Positions 28,763 to 37,115 of a DNA stretch of 64,000 nt are shown here, in pieces. Source of the DNA: Mycobacterium neglectum. Lineage in GTDB: Bacteria > Actinomycetota > Actinomycetes > Mycobacteriales > Mycobacteriaceae. The stretch covers positions 62,001 to 126,000 of the forward strand of contig NZ_NVQE01000009.1 of NCBI RefSeq assembly GCF_002591975.1, in the 5' to 3' direction. A program made the position numbers and the translations under genes. The notes beneath the pieces are model-generated. The model saw only the letters and a program-made list of their open reading frames with translations, had not been told where the DNA came from and ran no database searches. Each line of letters starts with the position of its first letter. Position 1 is the first letter of the stretch.

Positions 28763-29938
28763 ATGACAAGCGGGGTGAAGTGCCAGGCGGCGGTGCTGCG
28801 GGGAGTCGGCGAGGAGTGGGCGATCGAGGAGATCACCCTTGACCCGCCACGCGATGGTGAAGTGCTGGTGAAGATGGTGGTGGCAGGGGTCTGCCACTCC
28901 GACGACCACTACGCCAGCGGCGACGGCATCATGTCACCGGAGCTCACGGCGATGGTGGAGGCCACCGGTGGTTCCGCTCCCGAGTATTTCCCGCTGCTCG
29001 GCGGCCACGAAGGTGCGGGCGTCGTCGAGGCAGTCGGCCCGGGGGTGCGATCGGTACGGCCCGGCGATCACGTTGCGACCTCCTTCATCCCCGCGTGCGG
29101 TTCCTGTCGGTGGTGCGTTTCCGGCATGACCTACCTGTGTGACGCGGGCGCGCTGATGTTCGCCAAGGAGATGACGACCGACGGCACCCGCCGGCGCCAC
29201 GTCGGTGACGAGGATCTGACCGCGATGACACAGCTCGGCACGTTTTCGGAGTACATGGTCGTCGCCGAAGAGTCCGTCATCAAGATCGACGACTCGATTC
29301 CCTTCGAGGCCGCCTCCCTGGTGTCGTGTGGCGTGACGACGGGCTGGGGCTCGGCGACCGTGGGCGTCGGAACCCAAGTAGGCGACACCGTCGTGATCGT
29401 CGGCACCGGCGGGGTGGGCATCAACGCTGTGCAGGGTGCCCGCGCCGCGGGCGCCAACGCAGTGGTCGCCGTGGATCCCGTTGAGTTCAAACGTGATACG
29501 GCCAAGTTCTTCGGCGCGACGGATACCAGCCCCTCGATCGAGGAAGCCTTCCTCTTGGTGAAGGAGATCACCAACGGCGTGATGGCGGACCGGGTTGTGC
29601 TGACCCCGAGCGTGCTTCACGCCGAGCTGCTGGCGCCCGCGATGATGCTGACGCGCAAAGGGGGCACCTGCCTGATGACCGCGGTGCCGAAACTCGATAT
29701 CAACATGGTTCCGCTGATCCTCGTCGACATGCTCCAGGGCTGTAAGCAGCTCAAGGGGCTCTTGTACGGCGGGATGAATCCCCGCGCGAGCATGCCGATG
29801 CTGCTGTCGATGTACCGCAGCGGCAACCTCAAACTCGACGAGCTCGTGACGAAGCGTTACCGCCTCGATCAGATCAACAACGCCATCACCGACATGCGCG
29901 AAGGCCGAAACATCCGGGGCATCATCGAATTCGACTGA
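28763..29938 (+). CDS. NDMA-dependent-type zinc alcohol dehydrogenase
   Basis: This is a zinc-dependent medium-chain alcohol dehydrogenase of 391 residues. Catalytic zinc ligands lie in VCHSDDH and GGHEGAG and at Cys in LVSCGVTTG; structural zinc Cys are in ACGSCRWCVSGMTYLC. The NAD-binding GTGGVG segment is near residue 215. The insertion around residues 125-150 (MFAKEMTTDGTRRRHVG) and LGTFSEYMVV mark the actinobacterial group (TIGR03989, adhB-like) that keeps its cofactor tightly bound and can use nitrosodimethylaniline as electron acceptor. ATG 28763 is clear. It is convergent with the SDR gene, 4 bases between stops. Confidence 0.92.
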   Translation: MTSGVKCQAAVLRGVGEEWAIEEITLDPPRDGEVLVKMVVAGVCHSDDHYASGDGIMSPELTAMVEATGGSAPEYFPLLGGHEGAGVVEAVGPGVRSVRPGDHVATSFIPACGSCRWCVSGMTYLCDAGALMFAKEMTTDGTRRRHVGDEDLTAMTQLGTFSEYMVVAEESVIKIDDSIPFEAASLVSCGVTTGWGSATVGVGTQVGDTVVIVGTGGVGINAVQGARAAGANAVVAVDPVEFKRDTAKFFGATDTSPSIEEAFLLVKEITNGVMADRVVLTPSVLHAELLAPAMMLTRKGGTCLMTAVPKLDINMVPLILVDMLQGCKQLKGLLYGGMNPRASMPMLLSMYRSGNLKLDELVTKRYRLDQINNAITDMREGRNIRGIIEFD

Positions 29939-29942
29939 GGGA

Positions 29943-30791
29943 CTAGGGGCCGGTGTATCCCGGCGGGTTCGGGGTGTCGACCCACAGGTCGACGCCGAGC
30001 TCGGCACCGGGGATGCAGTCGTAGACCGACAGGTCGGTGACGCCGGACTCCAGCAGTACGTCCTCGCACAGCAGGCTGTTGCCGGTGTATTCGCGGGCCG
30101 GCTTGTTGACGATCACGTAGGCGGCGTCGGAGTACACGTCGGGCTTGCGGGCGCGGCCCATGGCCTCGTCGCCGCCGAGCAGGTTCTGCACCGCGGCGGT
30201 GGCCACCATCGTGCGGGGCCACAGGGTGTTCGAGGCGATGCCCGCATCGCGCAGCTCCTCGGCTATTCCCAGAGCGCACAACGACATTCCGTACTTGGCC
30301 ATCATGTACGCCGTGGGCTTCAGCCACTTGGACTCCAGCCGGATCGGTGGCGACAGCGTCAGAATGTGGGGGTTGTCCCGGCCCATCATGTGCGGGATGC
30401 ACGCCTGCGAAACCGAATACGTGCCGCGCACCTGGATTCCGTTCATCAGGTCGAACCGCTTGAGCGGAACCTCGGTGACCGAACCCAGGTTGATCGCCGA
30501 TGCGTTGTTGACGCAGATGTCGATGCCGCCGAACTGCGCGACGGCCTGGGCCACCGCCGAGATGACCGAGTCGCCGTCGCGGATGTCGCCGACGATCGGC
30601 AGCGCCTGCCCGCCTGCCTCCTCGATCTCCTTGGCCGCGGTATAGACGGTGCCCTCGAGCTTGGGATGTGGCTCCGCCGTCTTGGCGATCAGCGCGATGT
30701 TCGCGCCGTCGGCGGCCGCGCGCTTGGCGATCGCCAGCCCGATACCGCGGCTGGCGCCGGAGATGAACATGGTCTTCCCTGAAAGCGACAT
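29943..30791 (-). CDS. Short-chain dehydrogenase/reductase (HSDL2-like)
   Basis: This SDR of 282 residues has the cofactor motif SGASRGIG, NNASAI near residue 90 and YMMAKYG with the catalytic Tyr and Lys. The usual catalytic Ser region reads LTLSPP. The long central ALIAKTAEPHPKLEGTVYTAA segment is typical of hydroxysteroid dehydrogenase-like protein 2. It corresponds to Rv3224 by position. The substrate is unknown, probably a lipid-derived or steroid-like hydroxy/keto compound. It follows the ybaK gene on the same strand, with a large palindrome between them. Confidence 0.9.
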   Translation of the reverse strand: MSLSGKTMFISGASRGIGLAIAKRAAADGANIALIAKTAEPHPKLEGTVYTAAKEIEEAGGQALPIVGDIRDGDSVISAVAQAVAQFGGIDICVNNASAINLGSVTEVPLKRFDLMNGIQVRGTYSVSQACIPHMMGRDNPHILTLSPPIRLESKWLKPTAYMMAKYGMSLCALGIAEELRDAGIASNTLWPRTMVATAAVQNLLGGDEAMGRARKPDVYSDAAYVIVNKPAREYTGNSLLCEDVLLESGVTDLSVYDCIPGAELGVDLWVDTPNPPGYTGP

Positions 30792-30824
30792 GGCCTCAAC
30801 CTTAGAACTCCCGCGTCAAGCCCC

Positions 30825-30890
30825 CGCGCGAACGTGGGTTACCCGCACGCCTCCGGCGCGGCGGGCGTGCCGGTAATCCACGTTCGCGCG
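30825..30890. repeat. Long imperfect palindrome (27-bp arms)
   Basis: Bases 30825-30851 pair with 30864-30890 around a 12-nt loop: 25 Watson-Crick pairs, one G/T and one mismatch. It lies just downstream of ybaK (reverse strand) and just upstream of the SDR start. It has no T-tract, so it is not a classical terminator, but it would form a very stable RNA hairpin. It may act in termination or mRNA protection, or be a dispersed repeat of this genome. Confidence 0.7.
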
Positions 30891-30895
30891 AAAGT

Positions 30896-31414
30896 TCAGG
30901 CGCGTATGTCGGCGGTGGTTGCGTTGGTCAGCGCGATCAGGTCCCGCGGATGAAGCGCGACGTCCCAGCCGCGTTTTCCCGCACTGCACAACACGCGGTC
31001 CCAGCGCAGCGCGGACTCGTCGATGACCGTGGGCAGCGGTTTGCGTTGACCGAGCGGCGAGATCCCACCGATCACGTAGCCGCTCGAACGTTCGGCGGCC
31101 GCGCGCTCGGCCATCGTGGCTTTGGGCACGCCCAGCGCGGCGGCTGTGGCCTTGAGTGAAAGCTTGCTGGGCACCGGCAGCACCGCGACGCCGAGTCTGA
31201 TGTCGCGGCCGGAGCCGCTCCGGGGCCCCTGCTGCAGTGCGACCACCAGCGTCTTGAACACCTGCTCGGCGTCGACGCCCTGTTCGCGGGCCAGCGCCTC
31301 TGCGGCCTCGTCGCCGAACGACTCGTTGCGGGGATCGTGGTGGTACTGCAGCACCTCGTGTGGCACCCCGGCGGCCAGCAGGGCCGCGATTGCAGGAGTT
31401 GCCGCGCGCGCCAC
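30896..31414 (-). CDS. ybaK: YbaK/Cys-tRNA(Pro) deacylase-type protein
   Basis: This trans-editing protein belongs to the YbaK/ProX family, which hydrolyses Cys misattached to tRNA(Pro). The 172-residue protein has [17 protein letters not shown] at the N-terminus, [11 protein letters not shown] with the conserved Lys near residue 53, the [18 protein letters not shown] segment near 70 and [10 protein letters not shown] near 115, all typical. GTG 31414 is chosen over 31438 because the family starts close to this point. In M. tuberculosis the corresponding gene is split (Rv3224A/Rv3224B by memory); here it is whole. It is divergent from sigH. Confidence 0.9.
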   Translation of the reverse strand: MARAATPAIAALLAAGVPHEVLQYHHDPRNESFGDEAAEALAREQGVDAEQVFKTLVVALQQGPRSGSGRDIRLGVAVLPVPSKLSLKATAAALGVPKATMAERAAAERSSGYVIGGISPLGQRKPLPTVIDESALRWDRVLCSAGKRGWDVALHPRDLIALTNATTADIRA

Positions 31415-31430
31415 GGGCTCAGCGTAGTGC

Positions 31431-31458
31431 GGGAACAAGCCCGCCCGGTGGCGCTGTT
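31431..31458 (+). promoter_or_regulatory. SigH-type autoregulatory promoter upstream of sigH
   Basis: GGGAACA at 31431-31437 and GTT at 31456-31458 are separated by 18 nt. This fits the SigH consensus (GGAA-type -35, GTT-type -10) and would start transcription near 31465. SigH is known to transcribe its own gene in mycobacteria after heat or thiol stress. The site begins 16 bases from the divergent ybaK start. Confidence 0.6.
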
Positions 31459-31539
31459 ATTGACGGCAGTGGGGCTGCCAGCAGCGGCGGCCGGGTAAGA
31501 AGTCGGTCTCAACCTCTACGATCGAAGGAAGGGGTCAAG

Positions 31540-32286
31540 GTGCCAGCACTTGCCATGGAGCGTCCGGTCGACCTGCCGGGCCTATTTGGTGGCGCCGCTA
31601 CAGAAGGGACGGTGCTTCCCGCGATGACCGACAACGACGGGTCGGGGTCTGATTCGGCGCCCGCGCCGGTGCCCGCCAGATCGGACGAGTCAGACGCTGA
31701 GCTGACTGCCCGATTCGAGCGCGATGCGATTCCGCTGCTTGACCAGTTGTACGGCGGCGCGTTGCGGATGACGCGCAACCCCGCAGACGCCGAGGATCTG
31801 CTGCAGGAAACCATGGTCAAGGCGTACGCAGGCTTCCGCTCGTTCCGCGAGGGCACCAACCTCAAGGCGTGGCTGTACCGCATTCTGACCAATACCTACA
31901 TCAACAGCTACCGCAAAAAACAGCGCCAGCCCGCCGAATATCCGACCGACGAGATCACCGACTGGCAGCTCGCCGCCAACGCCGAGCACACCTCCACCGG
32001 ATTGCGCTCGGCAGAGGTCGAGGCGATGGAGGCCCTTCCGGACAATGAGATCAAGGAAGCGCTGCAGGCGCTGCCGGAGGAGTTCAGGATGGCGGTGTAC
32101 TACGCCGACGTAGAAGGCTTCCCGTACAAGGAGATCGCCGAGATCATGGACACCCCGATTGGCACCGTCATGTCCCGGCTGCACCGAGGCAGGCGGCAGC
32201 TTCGTGGATTGCTCGCCGATGTGGCCCGCGACCGCGGATTCATGCGAGGCCAGCAGGTCGAGGCGCCCGAGGAGGTCTCGTCATGA
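31540..32286 (+). CDS. sigH: RNA polymerase sigma factor SigH
   Basis: This ECF sigma factor controls the response to heat, oxidative and disulfide stress (thioredoxin, SigE, SigB, chaperones). The conserved core runs from [20 protein letters not shown] through region 2 ([35 protein letters not shown]) to region 4 ([20 protein letters not shown]). Three starts are possible. GTG 31540 has AAGGAAGGGG five bases upstream and gives 248 residues; ATG 31555 and ATG 31624 are shorter, and the last (220 residues) is closest to the M. tuberculosis protein (216). The 3' end overlaps rshA (ATGA), so sigma and anti-sigma factor are coupled. Confidence 0.95.
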   Translation: MPALAMERPVDLPGLFGGAATEGTVLPAMTDNDGSGSDSAPAPVPARSDESDAELTARFERDAIPLLDQLYGGALRMTRNPADAEDLLQETMVKAYAGFRSFREGTNLKAWLYRILTNTYINSYRKKQRQPAEYPTDEITDWQLAANAEHTSTGLRSAEVEAMEALPDNEIKEALQALPEEFRMAVYYADVEGFPYKEIAEIMDTPIGTVMSRLHRGRRQLRGLLADVARDRGFMRGQQVEAPEEVSS

Positions 32287-32588
32287 GCTCGACTCCTGAC
32301 GACGAGCGCTGGCAGGCGCCGATCGGTCCCGTCGACCCTGAGCACCCCGAGTGCGCTGCGGTCATCGCCGAGGTGTGGACGCTGCTCGACGGCGAATGCA
32401 CGGCTGAAACGCAGGACAAGCTGCGACATCACCTCGAAGAGTGCCCGACTTGCCTTCGCCATTACGGCGTCGAGGAACGGGTGAAGAAACTGATCGCCCA
32501 CAAATGCAGTGGTGAAAAAGCCCCAGACAGCCTGCGTGAGCGGCTGCGCATCGAGATCAGCCGCACCACCATCATTCGGCGCGGCTGA
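32283..32588 (+). CDS. rshA: Redox-sensing anti-sigma factor RshA
   Basis: This zinc-associated anti-sigma factor binds and inhibits SigH and releases it when its Cys residues are oxidised or when PknB phosphorylates it. The 101-residue protein has the ZAS motif HxxxCxxC (HHLEECPTC) plus Cys23 and an additional Cys near residue 78 in HKCSGEK. The ATG overlaps the sigH stop by four bases. Length and position fit RshA (Rv3221A) exactly. Confidence 0.95.
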   Translation: MSSTPDDERWQAPIGPVDPEHPECAAVIAEVWTLLDGECTAETQDKLRHHLEECPTCLRHYGVEERVKKLIAHKCSGEKAPDSLRERLRIEISRTTIIRRG

Positions 32589-32604
32589 GCCCGGACGAGG
32601 CCGG

Positions 32605-32700
32605 CTAGCGACCTACTGACTTCGAGCCCGCGTTGGGCCGCTTGCCGTGGTTGGCCTTGGAATGCTTACGGTCGCGCTTCTTACGGCCACGCTTAGCCAT
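32605..32700 (-). CDS. Small ribosomal protein bL37
   Basis: This 31-residue reading frame, MAKRGRKKRDRKHSKANH onward, is the small basic protein found in mycobacterial 50S structures as bL37, near the peptidyl-transferase side. The ATG at 32698-32700 is preceded on the reverse strand by GGAGGA. The known protein is about 24 residues; here a seven-residue tail (AGSKSVGR-like) is added before TAG. It is too short for standard gene finders. It lies between rshA and the biotinylated protein gene, on the opposite strand to both. Confidence 0.85.
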   Translation of the reverse strand: MAKRGRKKRDRKHSKANHGKRPNAGSKSVGR

Positions 32701-32868
32701 GGTCGTCCTCCATTCGGTACGGGGATTGTGGGGCCCACATCCAGCAGGCGCTCGCACCTATTCTCTCACGGCCCGGCGGCACGGCTGCCGGGCCGGTGGT
32801 GTGGTTCGATATGAGCGTCAGGCGCGCGGAGCCGGGTGCCGACGACTTAAGACGCCGAAGGGGTGAAG

Positions 32869-33084
32869 ATGGCCGAGGATGTTCGCGCGGAGATCGTGGC
32901 CAGTGTGCTCGAGGTCGTGGTTCACGAGGGCGATCAGATCGGTGAGGGCGACACCCTGGTGCTGCTGGAGTCGATGAAGATGGAGATCCCGGTGCTCGCC
33001 GAAGTCGCGGGCACCGTCAGCAAGGTGAGCGTGTCCGTCGGCGACGTCATCCAGGCCGGCGACCTCATCGCCGTGATCAGCTGA
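32869..33084 (+). CDS. Biotinylated protein TB7.3 (biotin/lipoyl attachment domain)
   Basis: This is a stand-alone biotinyl domain of 71 residues. The attachment Lys lies in ESMKMEIP near residue 43, flanked by the usual beta-sandwich (VASVLEVVVHEGDQIGEGD and AGTVSKVSVSVGDVIQAGD). It corresponds to TB7.3/Rv3221c, thought to serve as a biotin carboxyl carrier, although the partner carboxylase is not settled. ATG 32869 is chosen; a GTG six bases upstream would add two residues. Confidence 0.93.
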   Translation: MAEDVRAEIVASVLEVVVHEGDQIGEGDTLVLLESMKMEIPVLAEVAGTVSKVSVSVGDVIQAGDLIAVIS

Positions 33085-33116
33085 CCCGAGTCCGCCGCCC
33101 GCAACAGTGAGGCCCG

Positions 33117-34622
33117 ATGTCCACCCTCGGTGATTTGCTCGCCGAGCACACCGTCCTGCCCGGTAATGCCGTCGACCACCTGCATGCGGTGGTCGGCGAG
33201 TGGCAGCTGTTGGCCGACCTGTCCTTCGCGGACTTTCTGATGTGGGTGCGCCGCGACGATGGCGCGGTGGTGTGCGTGGCCCAGGTGCGACCGAACACCG
33301 CCCCGACGGTGCTGCTCGCCGACGCCGTTGGCACCCTGAACCAGGCCCACGAGATGCCGGTGGTGACCGATGCGTTCAACTCGGGCGCCATCGGCAGGCA
33401 AAGCCCGGCTGGCTATAAGGACTTACGGGAGGATCCCCCCAGCCTCAACGTGGAGGCTGTTCCCGTGCGCTACGACAACAACGTGGTCGCGGTCCTGACG
33501 CACCAGACCGCGCTGGTGGGACGCAACGCGAGTCCGCTGGAAAGTGCCTACCTCGAATGTGCCGGCGACCTTTTGCTGATGTTGTCCGAAGGCACCTTCC
33601 CCAATGTCGGCGATGTCGCGATGTCGCGATCGAGCCCGCGCGTGGGAGACGGGTTCATCCGCCTCAATGGCGCCGGCATCGTCACATTCGCCAGCCCGAA
33701 TGCCATCTCGGCCTACCACCGGATGGGCCTTGCGGCCGAGTTGGAGGGCCACAACCTGGTCACGGTTACCCGCCCGCTGATCTCGGACCCGTTCGAGGCC
33801 CAGGAACTGGCCGACCACATTCGCGACTCGCTGGCGGGTGGTTCGAGCATGCGCATGGAAGTCGATGCCGGCGGGGCCGCGGTGCTGCTGCGCACGCTGC
33901 CGCTCGTGGTGCACGGCGACGCTGTCGGTGCTGGGGTGATGATTCGCGACGTGACCGAGGTGAAGCGCCGCGACCGCGCCTTGCTGTCCAAGGACGCGAC
34001 GATCCGCGAGATCCATCACCGCGTGAAAAACAACCTGCAGACAGTCGCGGCGCTGCTGCGCCTCCAAGCGCGCCGCACGAACAACGCCGAGGGGCGTGAG
34101 GCGTTGATCGAGTCGGTGCGCCGGGTTTCGTCGATCGCCTTGGTGCACGATGCCTTGTCGATGTCGGTGGACGAAGAGGTGAACCTCGACGAGGTGGTCG
34201 ACCGGATTCTTCCGATCATGAATGACGTTGCCACCCCAGATGTTTCGGACTCCCCAATCCGGATCAGCCGCGTCGGTGAACTGGGTGTTCTCGACGCCGA
34301 TCGGGCGACGGCCCTGATCATGGTGATCACCGAACTGGTGCAGAACGCCATCGAGCACGCCTTCGAGGGGTCCGAGCGGGGCTGTGTGACGATTCGTGCC
34401 GAGCGTTCGGCACGCTGGCTCGATGTGGTGGTCCACGACGACGGTCGCGGGCTGCCTGACGGCTTCAGCCTCGAGAAATCCGATCGGCTCGGCCTACAGA
34501 TCGTGCGGACGTTGGTGTCAGCGGAGCTGGACGGCTCCCTGGGCATGCACGAGGTGGACACCGGCGGGACGGATGTGGTGCTGCGGGTGCCGATCGGGCG
34601 GCGAGCCCGGCTGGCCCAGTAA
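33117..34622 (+). CDS. pdtaS: Sensor histidine kinase PdtaS
   Basis: This soluble sensor kinase phosphorylates PdtaR, an RNA-binding antiterminator-type response regulator, and is linked to nitric-oxide and copper sensing. The 501-residue protein has an N-terminal GAF domain (about 10-150), a PAS domain (about 175-285) and a HisKA_2/HWE-type kinase core: H box EIHHRVKNNLQTVAALLRLQ near 305, N box ELVQNAIEHAFEG near 405 and HDDGRGLPDG with GLQIV in the ATPase domain. There are no transmembrane segments. It corresponds to Rv3220c. It starts 32 bases after the TB7.3 gene. Confidence 0.95.
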   Translation: MSTLGDLLAEHTVLPGNAVDHLHAVVGEWQLLADLSFADFLMWVRRDDGAVVCVAQVRPNTAPTVLLADAVGTLNQAHEMPVVTDAFNSGAIGRQSPAGYKDLREDPPSLNVEAVPVRYDNNVVAVLTHQTALVGRNASPLESAYLECAGDLLLMLSEGTFPNVGDVAMSRSSPRVGDGFIRLNGAGIVTFASPNAISAYHRMGLAAELEGHNLVTVTRPLISDPFEAQELADHIRDSLAGGSSMRMEVDAGGAAVLLRTLPLVVHGDAVGAGVMIRDVTEVKRRDRALLSKDATIREIHHRVKNNLQTVAALLRLQARRTNNAEGREALIESVRRVSSIALVHDALSMSVDEEVNLDEVVDRILPIMNDVATPDVSDSPIRISRVGELGVLDADRATALIMVITELVQNAIEHAFEGSERGCVTIRAERSARWLDVVVHDDGRGLPDGFSLEKSDRLGLQIVRTLVSAELDGSLGMHEVDTGGTDVVLRVPIGRRARLAQ

Positions 34623-34686
34623 CTGATCTGACAACTAATGAAAGGGAGTGCTTGACGCACTTCGTGAACTGGATCTGCAAAAAAAT

Positions 34687-34712
34687 ACGGCCCCGACTTT
34701 CGTCGGGGCCGT
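34687..34712 (-). terminator. Rho-independent terminator of whiB1
   Basis: An 11-bp perfect stem (34687-34697 with 34702-34712) with a 4-nt loop is followed, reading the reverse strand, by seven T residues. It sits 29 bases beyond the whiB1 stop. In the forward direction the T-run is absent, so it mainly terminates whiB1. Confidence 0.85.
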
Positions 34713-34740
34713 AAAACGTTCTATCTGTGGGTTGCCAGTG

Positions 34741-34995
34741 CTAGACCCCGCTACGGGCCTTGGTACGGGCATTCCGTCGCTTCAGTGCGCGTCGCTCGTC
34801 TTCGCTCATTCCGCCCCACACGCCTGCGTCCTGCCCAGACTCCAATGCCCAGGTGAGGCAGTCCGTGGTCACCGGACAGCGGTTGCAGACAAGCTTCGCG
34901 TCAGCAATCTGGGCGAGTGCCGGGCCGCTGTTTCCCACCGGGAAGAACAGTTCCGGATCCTCGTCGCGACAGACCGCCTTGTGGCGCCAATCCAT
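34741..34995 (-). CDS. whiB1: Redox-responsive regulator WhiB1
   Basis: This essential [4Fe-4S] transcription factor reacts with nitric oxide and interacts with the primary sigma factor. The 84-residue protein has the four cluster Cys (Cys9, Cys37, Cys40, Cys46), the GVWGG turn and a basic C-terminal DNA-binding tail (RRALKRRNARTKAR). The length is exactly that of the M. tuberculosis protein. A good ribosome-binding site (AAGGAG) precedes the ATG. The upstream 247 bases hold a reverse-strand TTGACA at 35124-35129; I could not place a convincing -10 or Crp site. It ends at a strong terminator. Confidence 0.97.
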   Translation of the reverse strand: MDWRHKAVCRDEDPELFFPVGNSGPALAQIADAKLVCNRCPVTTDCLTWALESGQDAGVWGGMSEDERRALKRRNARTKARSGV

Positions 34996-35242
34996 AAGAT
35001 CAATCTCCTTGTCAAAATGTCACGTGTGCGCAGCACAGCGCACGTACGTTTCTTCGGCTGTTAACGCGTGCGCATGAAATGTTTCTGCACTGTTGCATCC
35101 GAGTTTTTCACAGGCTGAACAGATGTCAATACTGATGAGTTAACAAGTGGGCAACCTCACTAGTGGGGCCCGTTATCTAACCCCGTATTCCGTTGTACTA
35201 CACTCGTCTGATCTGCGCCCTCAATCGGCCGATTCCCTGCCG

Positions 35243-36208
35243 TTATCGCTGGTCAGGGCCTGTGTCTGCCGGCGGTGCGACTACCGCCAAAGCATCTGGA
35301 TACGCCGTAAACGTCATCGTGTCGCGCAGACCGAGGTAGTCGCCGTCGATCTGGCAGGCGACCGGTGTGTCACTCGTCACTCGCAGCTGTGGTAGGTCAT
35401 CGTCGCGAACCAGATGGTCGGCATCGATGCGGGGCCGTCGCGCCAGCATCTTGCGCACCAGCCTCAGATTGGCCCAAACATTCATGCTGGTGATAGCGAA
35501 TACCCCCAGGCCGGTCTCGAACGACGTCGTCGGATTGGTCCACACCGGCCTGGCGTTTGCATAGGTCCACGGGCTGGAGTTCGACACGAAGACGAAGTGC
35601 ACGCCTTCGATGGGTTCACGGTCGGGCATGTGCAACGTCAGCGAGGGGTCCCTGCGGGCGCTGGACAGCATTTCGCGGATCGCCACGCGGATGTACCGCG
35701 ATGCCGTCACCTTGCGGCCCTTGGCGCGTTGGGCCTCGACGGCGGCGACTACGTCGCCGTCCACCCCCATCCCGGCCGTGAACACCGCCCACCGTTCGCC
35801 GCAGTCCATCAGTCCGATTCGCCGCCAGGTCTTGCGCCGCCGGTAGGCAGACAGCAGGTCGATGAGCTGGTTGGTCGCCTCGATGGGGTCCGGGCTGATC
35901 CCCAGCGCGCGGGCGAAGACGTTGGCCGAGCCGCCGGGAACGACGCCGACCGCAGGCGTGCCCACCCGCGGCCCGCCGACCTCCAGGATTCCGTTGACAA
36001 CCTCGTTCACCGTGCCGTCGCCACCGTGCACGATCAGCACGTCGACGCCATCGGCGGCGGCGTCACGGCCGATCTCCACGGCATGGCCGCGATGATCGGT
36101 GTGGATGACGGTCAGCTTGACCCGGCTCTCGAGCGCGTGGGCCAGCAGATCCCGCGTCGCCGGGGTCGTCGACGTCGCATTGGGGTTCACGATCAGCACG
36201 GCGCGCAC
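35243..36208 (-). CDS. Diacylglycerol kinase catalytic-domain protein
   Basis: This lipid kinase-like protein of 321 residues has an N-terminal NAD-kinase/diacylglycerol-kinase domain (VNPNATSTT at the start, VHGGDGTVNEVVNG near residue 60, VPGGSANVFARALG near 90) and a C-terminal beta domain. Family members phosphorylate diacylglycerol or related lipids. It corresponds to Rv3218 by position; the substrate is not known. A stop at 35243 and ATG 36208 give a normal length. Confidence 0.9.
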   Translation of the reverse strand: MRAVLIVNPNATSTTPATRDLLAHALESRVKLTVIHTDHRGHAVEIGRDAAADGVDVLIVHGGDGTVNEVVNGILEVGGPRVGTPAVGVVPGGSANVFARALGISPDPIEATNQLIDLLSAYRRRKTWRRIGLMDCGERWAVFTAGMGVDGDVVAAVEAQRAKGRKVTASRYIRVAIREMLSSARRDPSLTLHMPDREPIEGVHFVFVSNSSPWTYANARPVWTNPTTSFETGLGVFAITSMNVWANLRLVRKMLARRPRIDADHLVRDDDLPQLRVTSDTPVACQIDGDYLGLRDTMTFTAYPDALAVVAPPADTGPDQR

Positions 36209-36258
36209 AGAGGACGACCCTATCTAAAGGTGCAAGCCGAACCTCTACGCTCGAGGTC

Positions 36259-36681
36259 GTGACCGTTCCCTCACCGGCAACCGTGCGTCAGGCAGCCATC
36301 GCGGTGTCCTTGGAAGGCCTTGCAGGCGTGATCGCGGCGGTCTGGTACGTGGTGAGCGGGGTGCTCGGAACCGCCGAGCCCGGGATGAACAAGTTCGGCA
36401 CCGCAGGGTGGTTCGCGGTGATGGGCTCGGCGGTTCTGGCCGCGGGATGGGCGCTGTGGACGGGGCGGCAATGGGGTCGTGGCTTGGCGGTGTTTGCCCA
36501 GCTGATCCTGTTGGGGGTGGCCTGGTACGTCGGGACCGGATCGGGACAGTGGCTGGCCGGTGTCGTCGTTGCGGTCGTGGTGCTGGCGGTGTTGGCCCTG
36601 CTGTTCAGCCCGTCAGCCCTGCAGTGGGCGGCGGCTCAGGATTCGGCGAGCGCCGACAACTCCGGGCCGGACACCCGATAG
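36259..36681 (+). CDS. Small integral membrane protein (Rv3217c-type)
   Basis: The 140-residue protein has four hydrophobic helices (about 10-34, 48-66, 73-92, 96-116) and a polar C-terminal tail. Nothing in it shows a function. It corresponds by position to Rv3217c. GTG 36259 is the start. Its last 46 bases overlap the 3' end of the convergent acetyltransferase gene. Confidence 0.8.
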   Translation: MTVPSPATVRQAAIAVSLEGLAGVIAAVWYVVSGVLGTAEPGMNKFGTAGWFAVMGSAVLAAGWALWTGRQWGRGLAVFAQLILLGVAWYVGTGSGQWLAGVVVAVVVLAVLALLFSPSALQWAAAQDSASADNSGPDTR

Positions 36682-37115
36682 GTGATCCAGTCGTTCTTCT
36701 GTTTGCCGCCAACGGCGTCGTACAGCGCGATCGCGTTGACGTTCCAGTCCAGCACGGCCCACTCCAGCCGGGCGCCGTCGGCGTCGAGGCATTGGCGCGC
36801 GAGCGCGGACAGTAGTTTTCGAGCCAGGCCCAGCCTGCGAAACTCGGGCCGCACGAACAGATCTTCGAGATAGATGCCGGCTACGCCCTCCCAGGTGGAG
36901 AAGGTGCGGTACCAGATCGCGCACGCGGCGGCGATGCCGTCCACCTCCGCGATATGCGCCCAAGCGGTCGGGGCATCGGAGAACAACGCGGCCCTCAACC
37001 GCTCTTCGGTGAGCGTGCACTGGTCGGCGGAATGCTCGAACTCCGCAAGCTCGTACACCATTGCGGTCAATTCGGCCTCGTCGCCCGGTCGTGCGAGGCG
37101 GATGAGTTCGGTCAC
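36636..37115 (-). CDS. GNAT family N-acetyltransferase
   Basis: This acetyltransferase of 159 residues has the acetyl-CoA-binding segment YLEDLFVRPEFRRLGLARKL (motif A, Q/RxxGxG/A type) and WAVLDWNVNAIALYDAVGG (motif B). The conserved YRTFSTWEG and the LEDLFV segment resemble diamine (spermidine/thialysine) acetyltransferases. GTG 37115 overlaps the entC stop (GTGA). It corresponds to Rv3216. The acceptor is unknown. Confidence 0.88.
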   Translation of the reverse strand: MTELIRLARPGDEAELTAMVYELAEFEHSADQCTLTEERLRAALFSDAPTAWAHIAEVDGIAAACAIWYRTFSTWEGVAGIYLEDLFVRPEFRRLGLARKLLSALARQCLDADGARLEWAVLDWNVNAIALYDAVGGKQKNDWITYRVSGPELSALAES

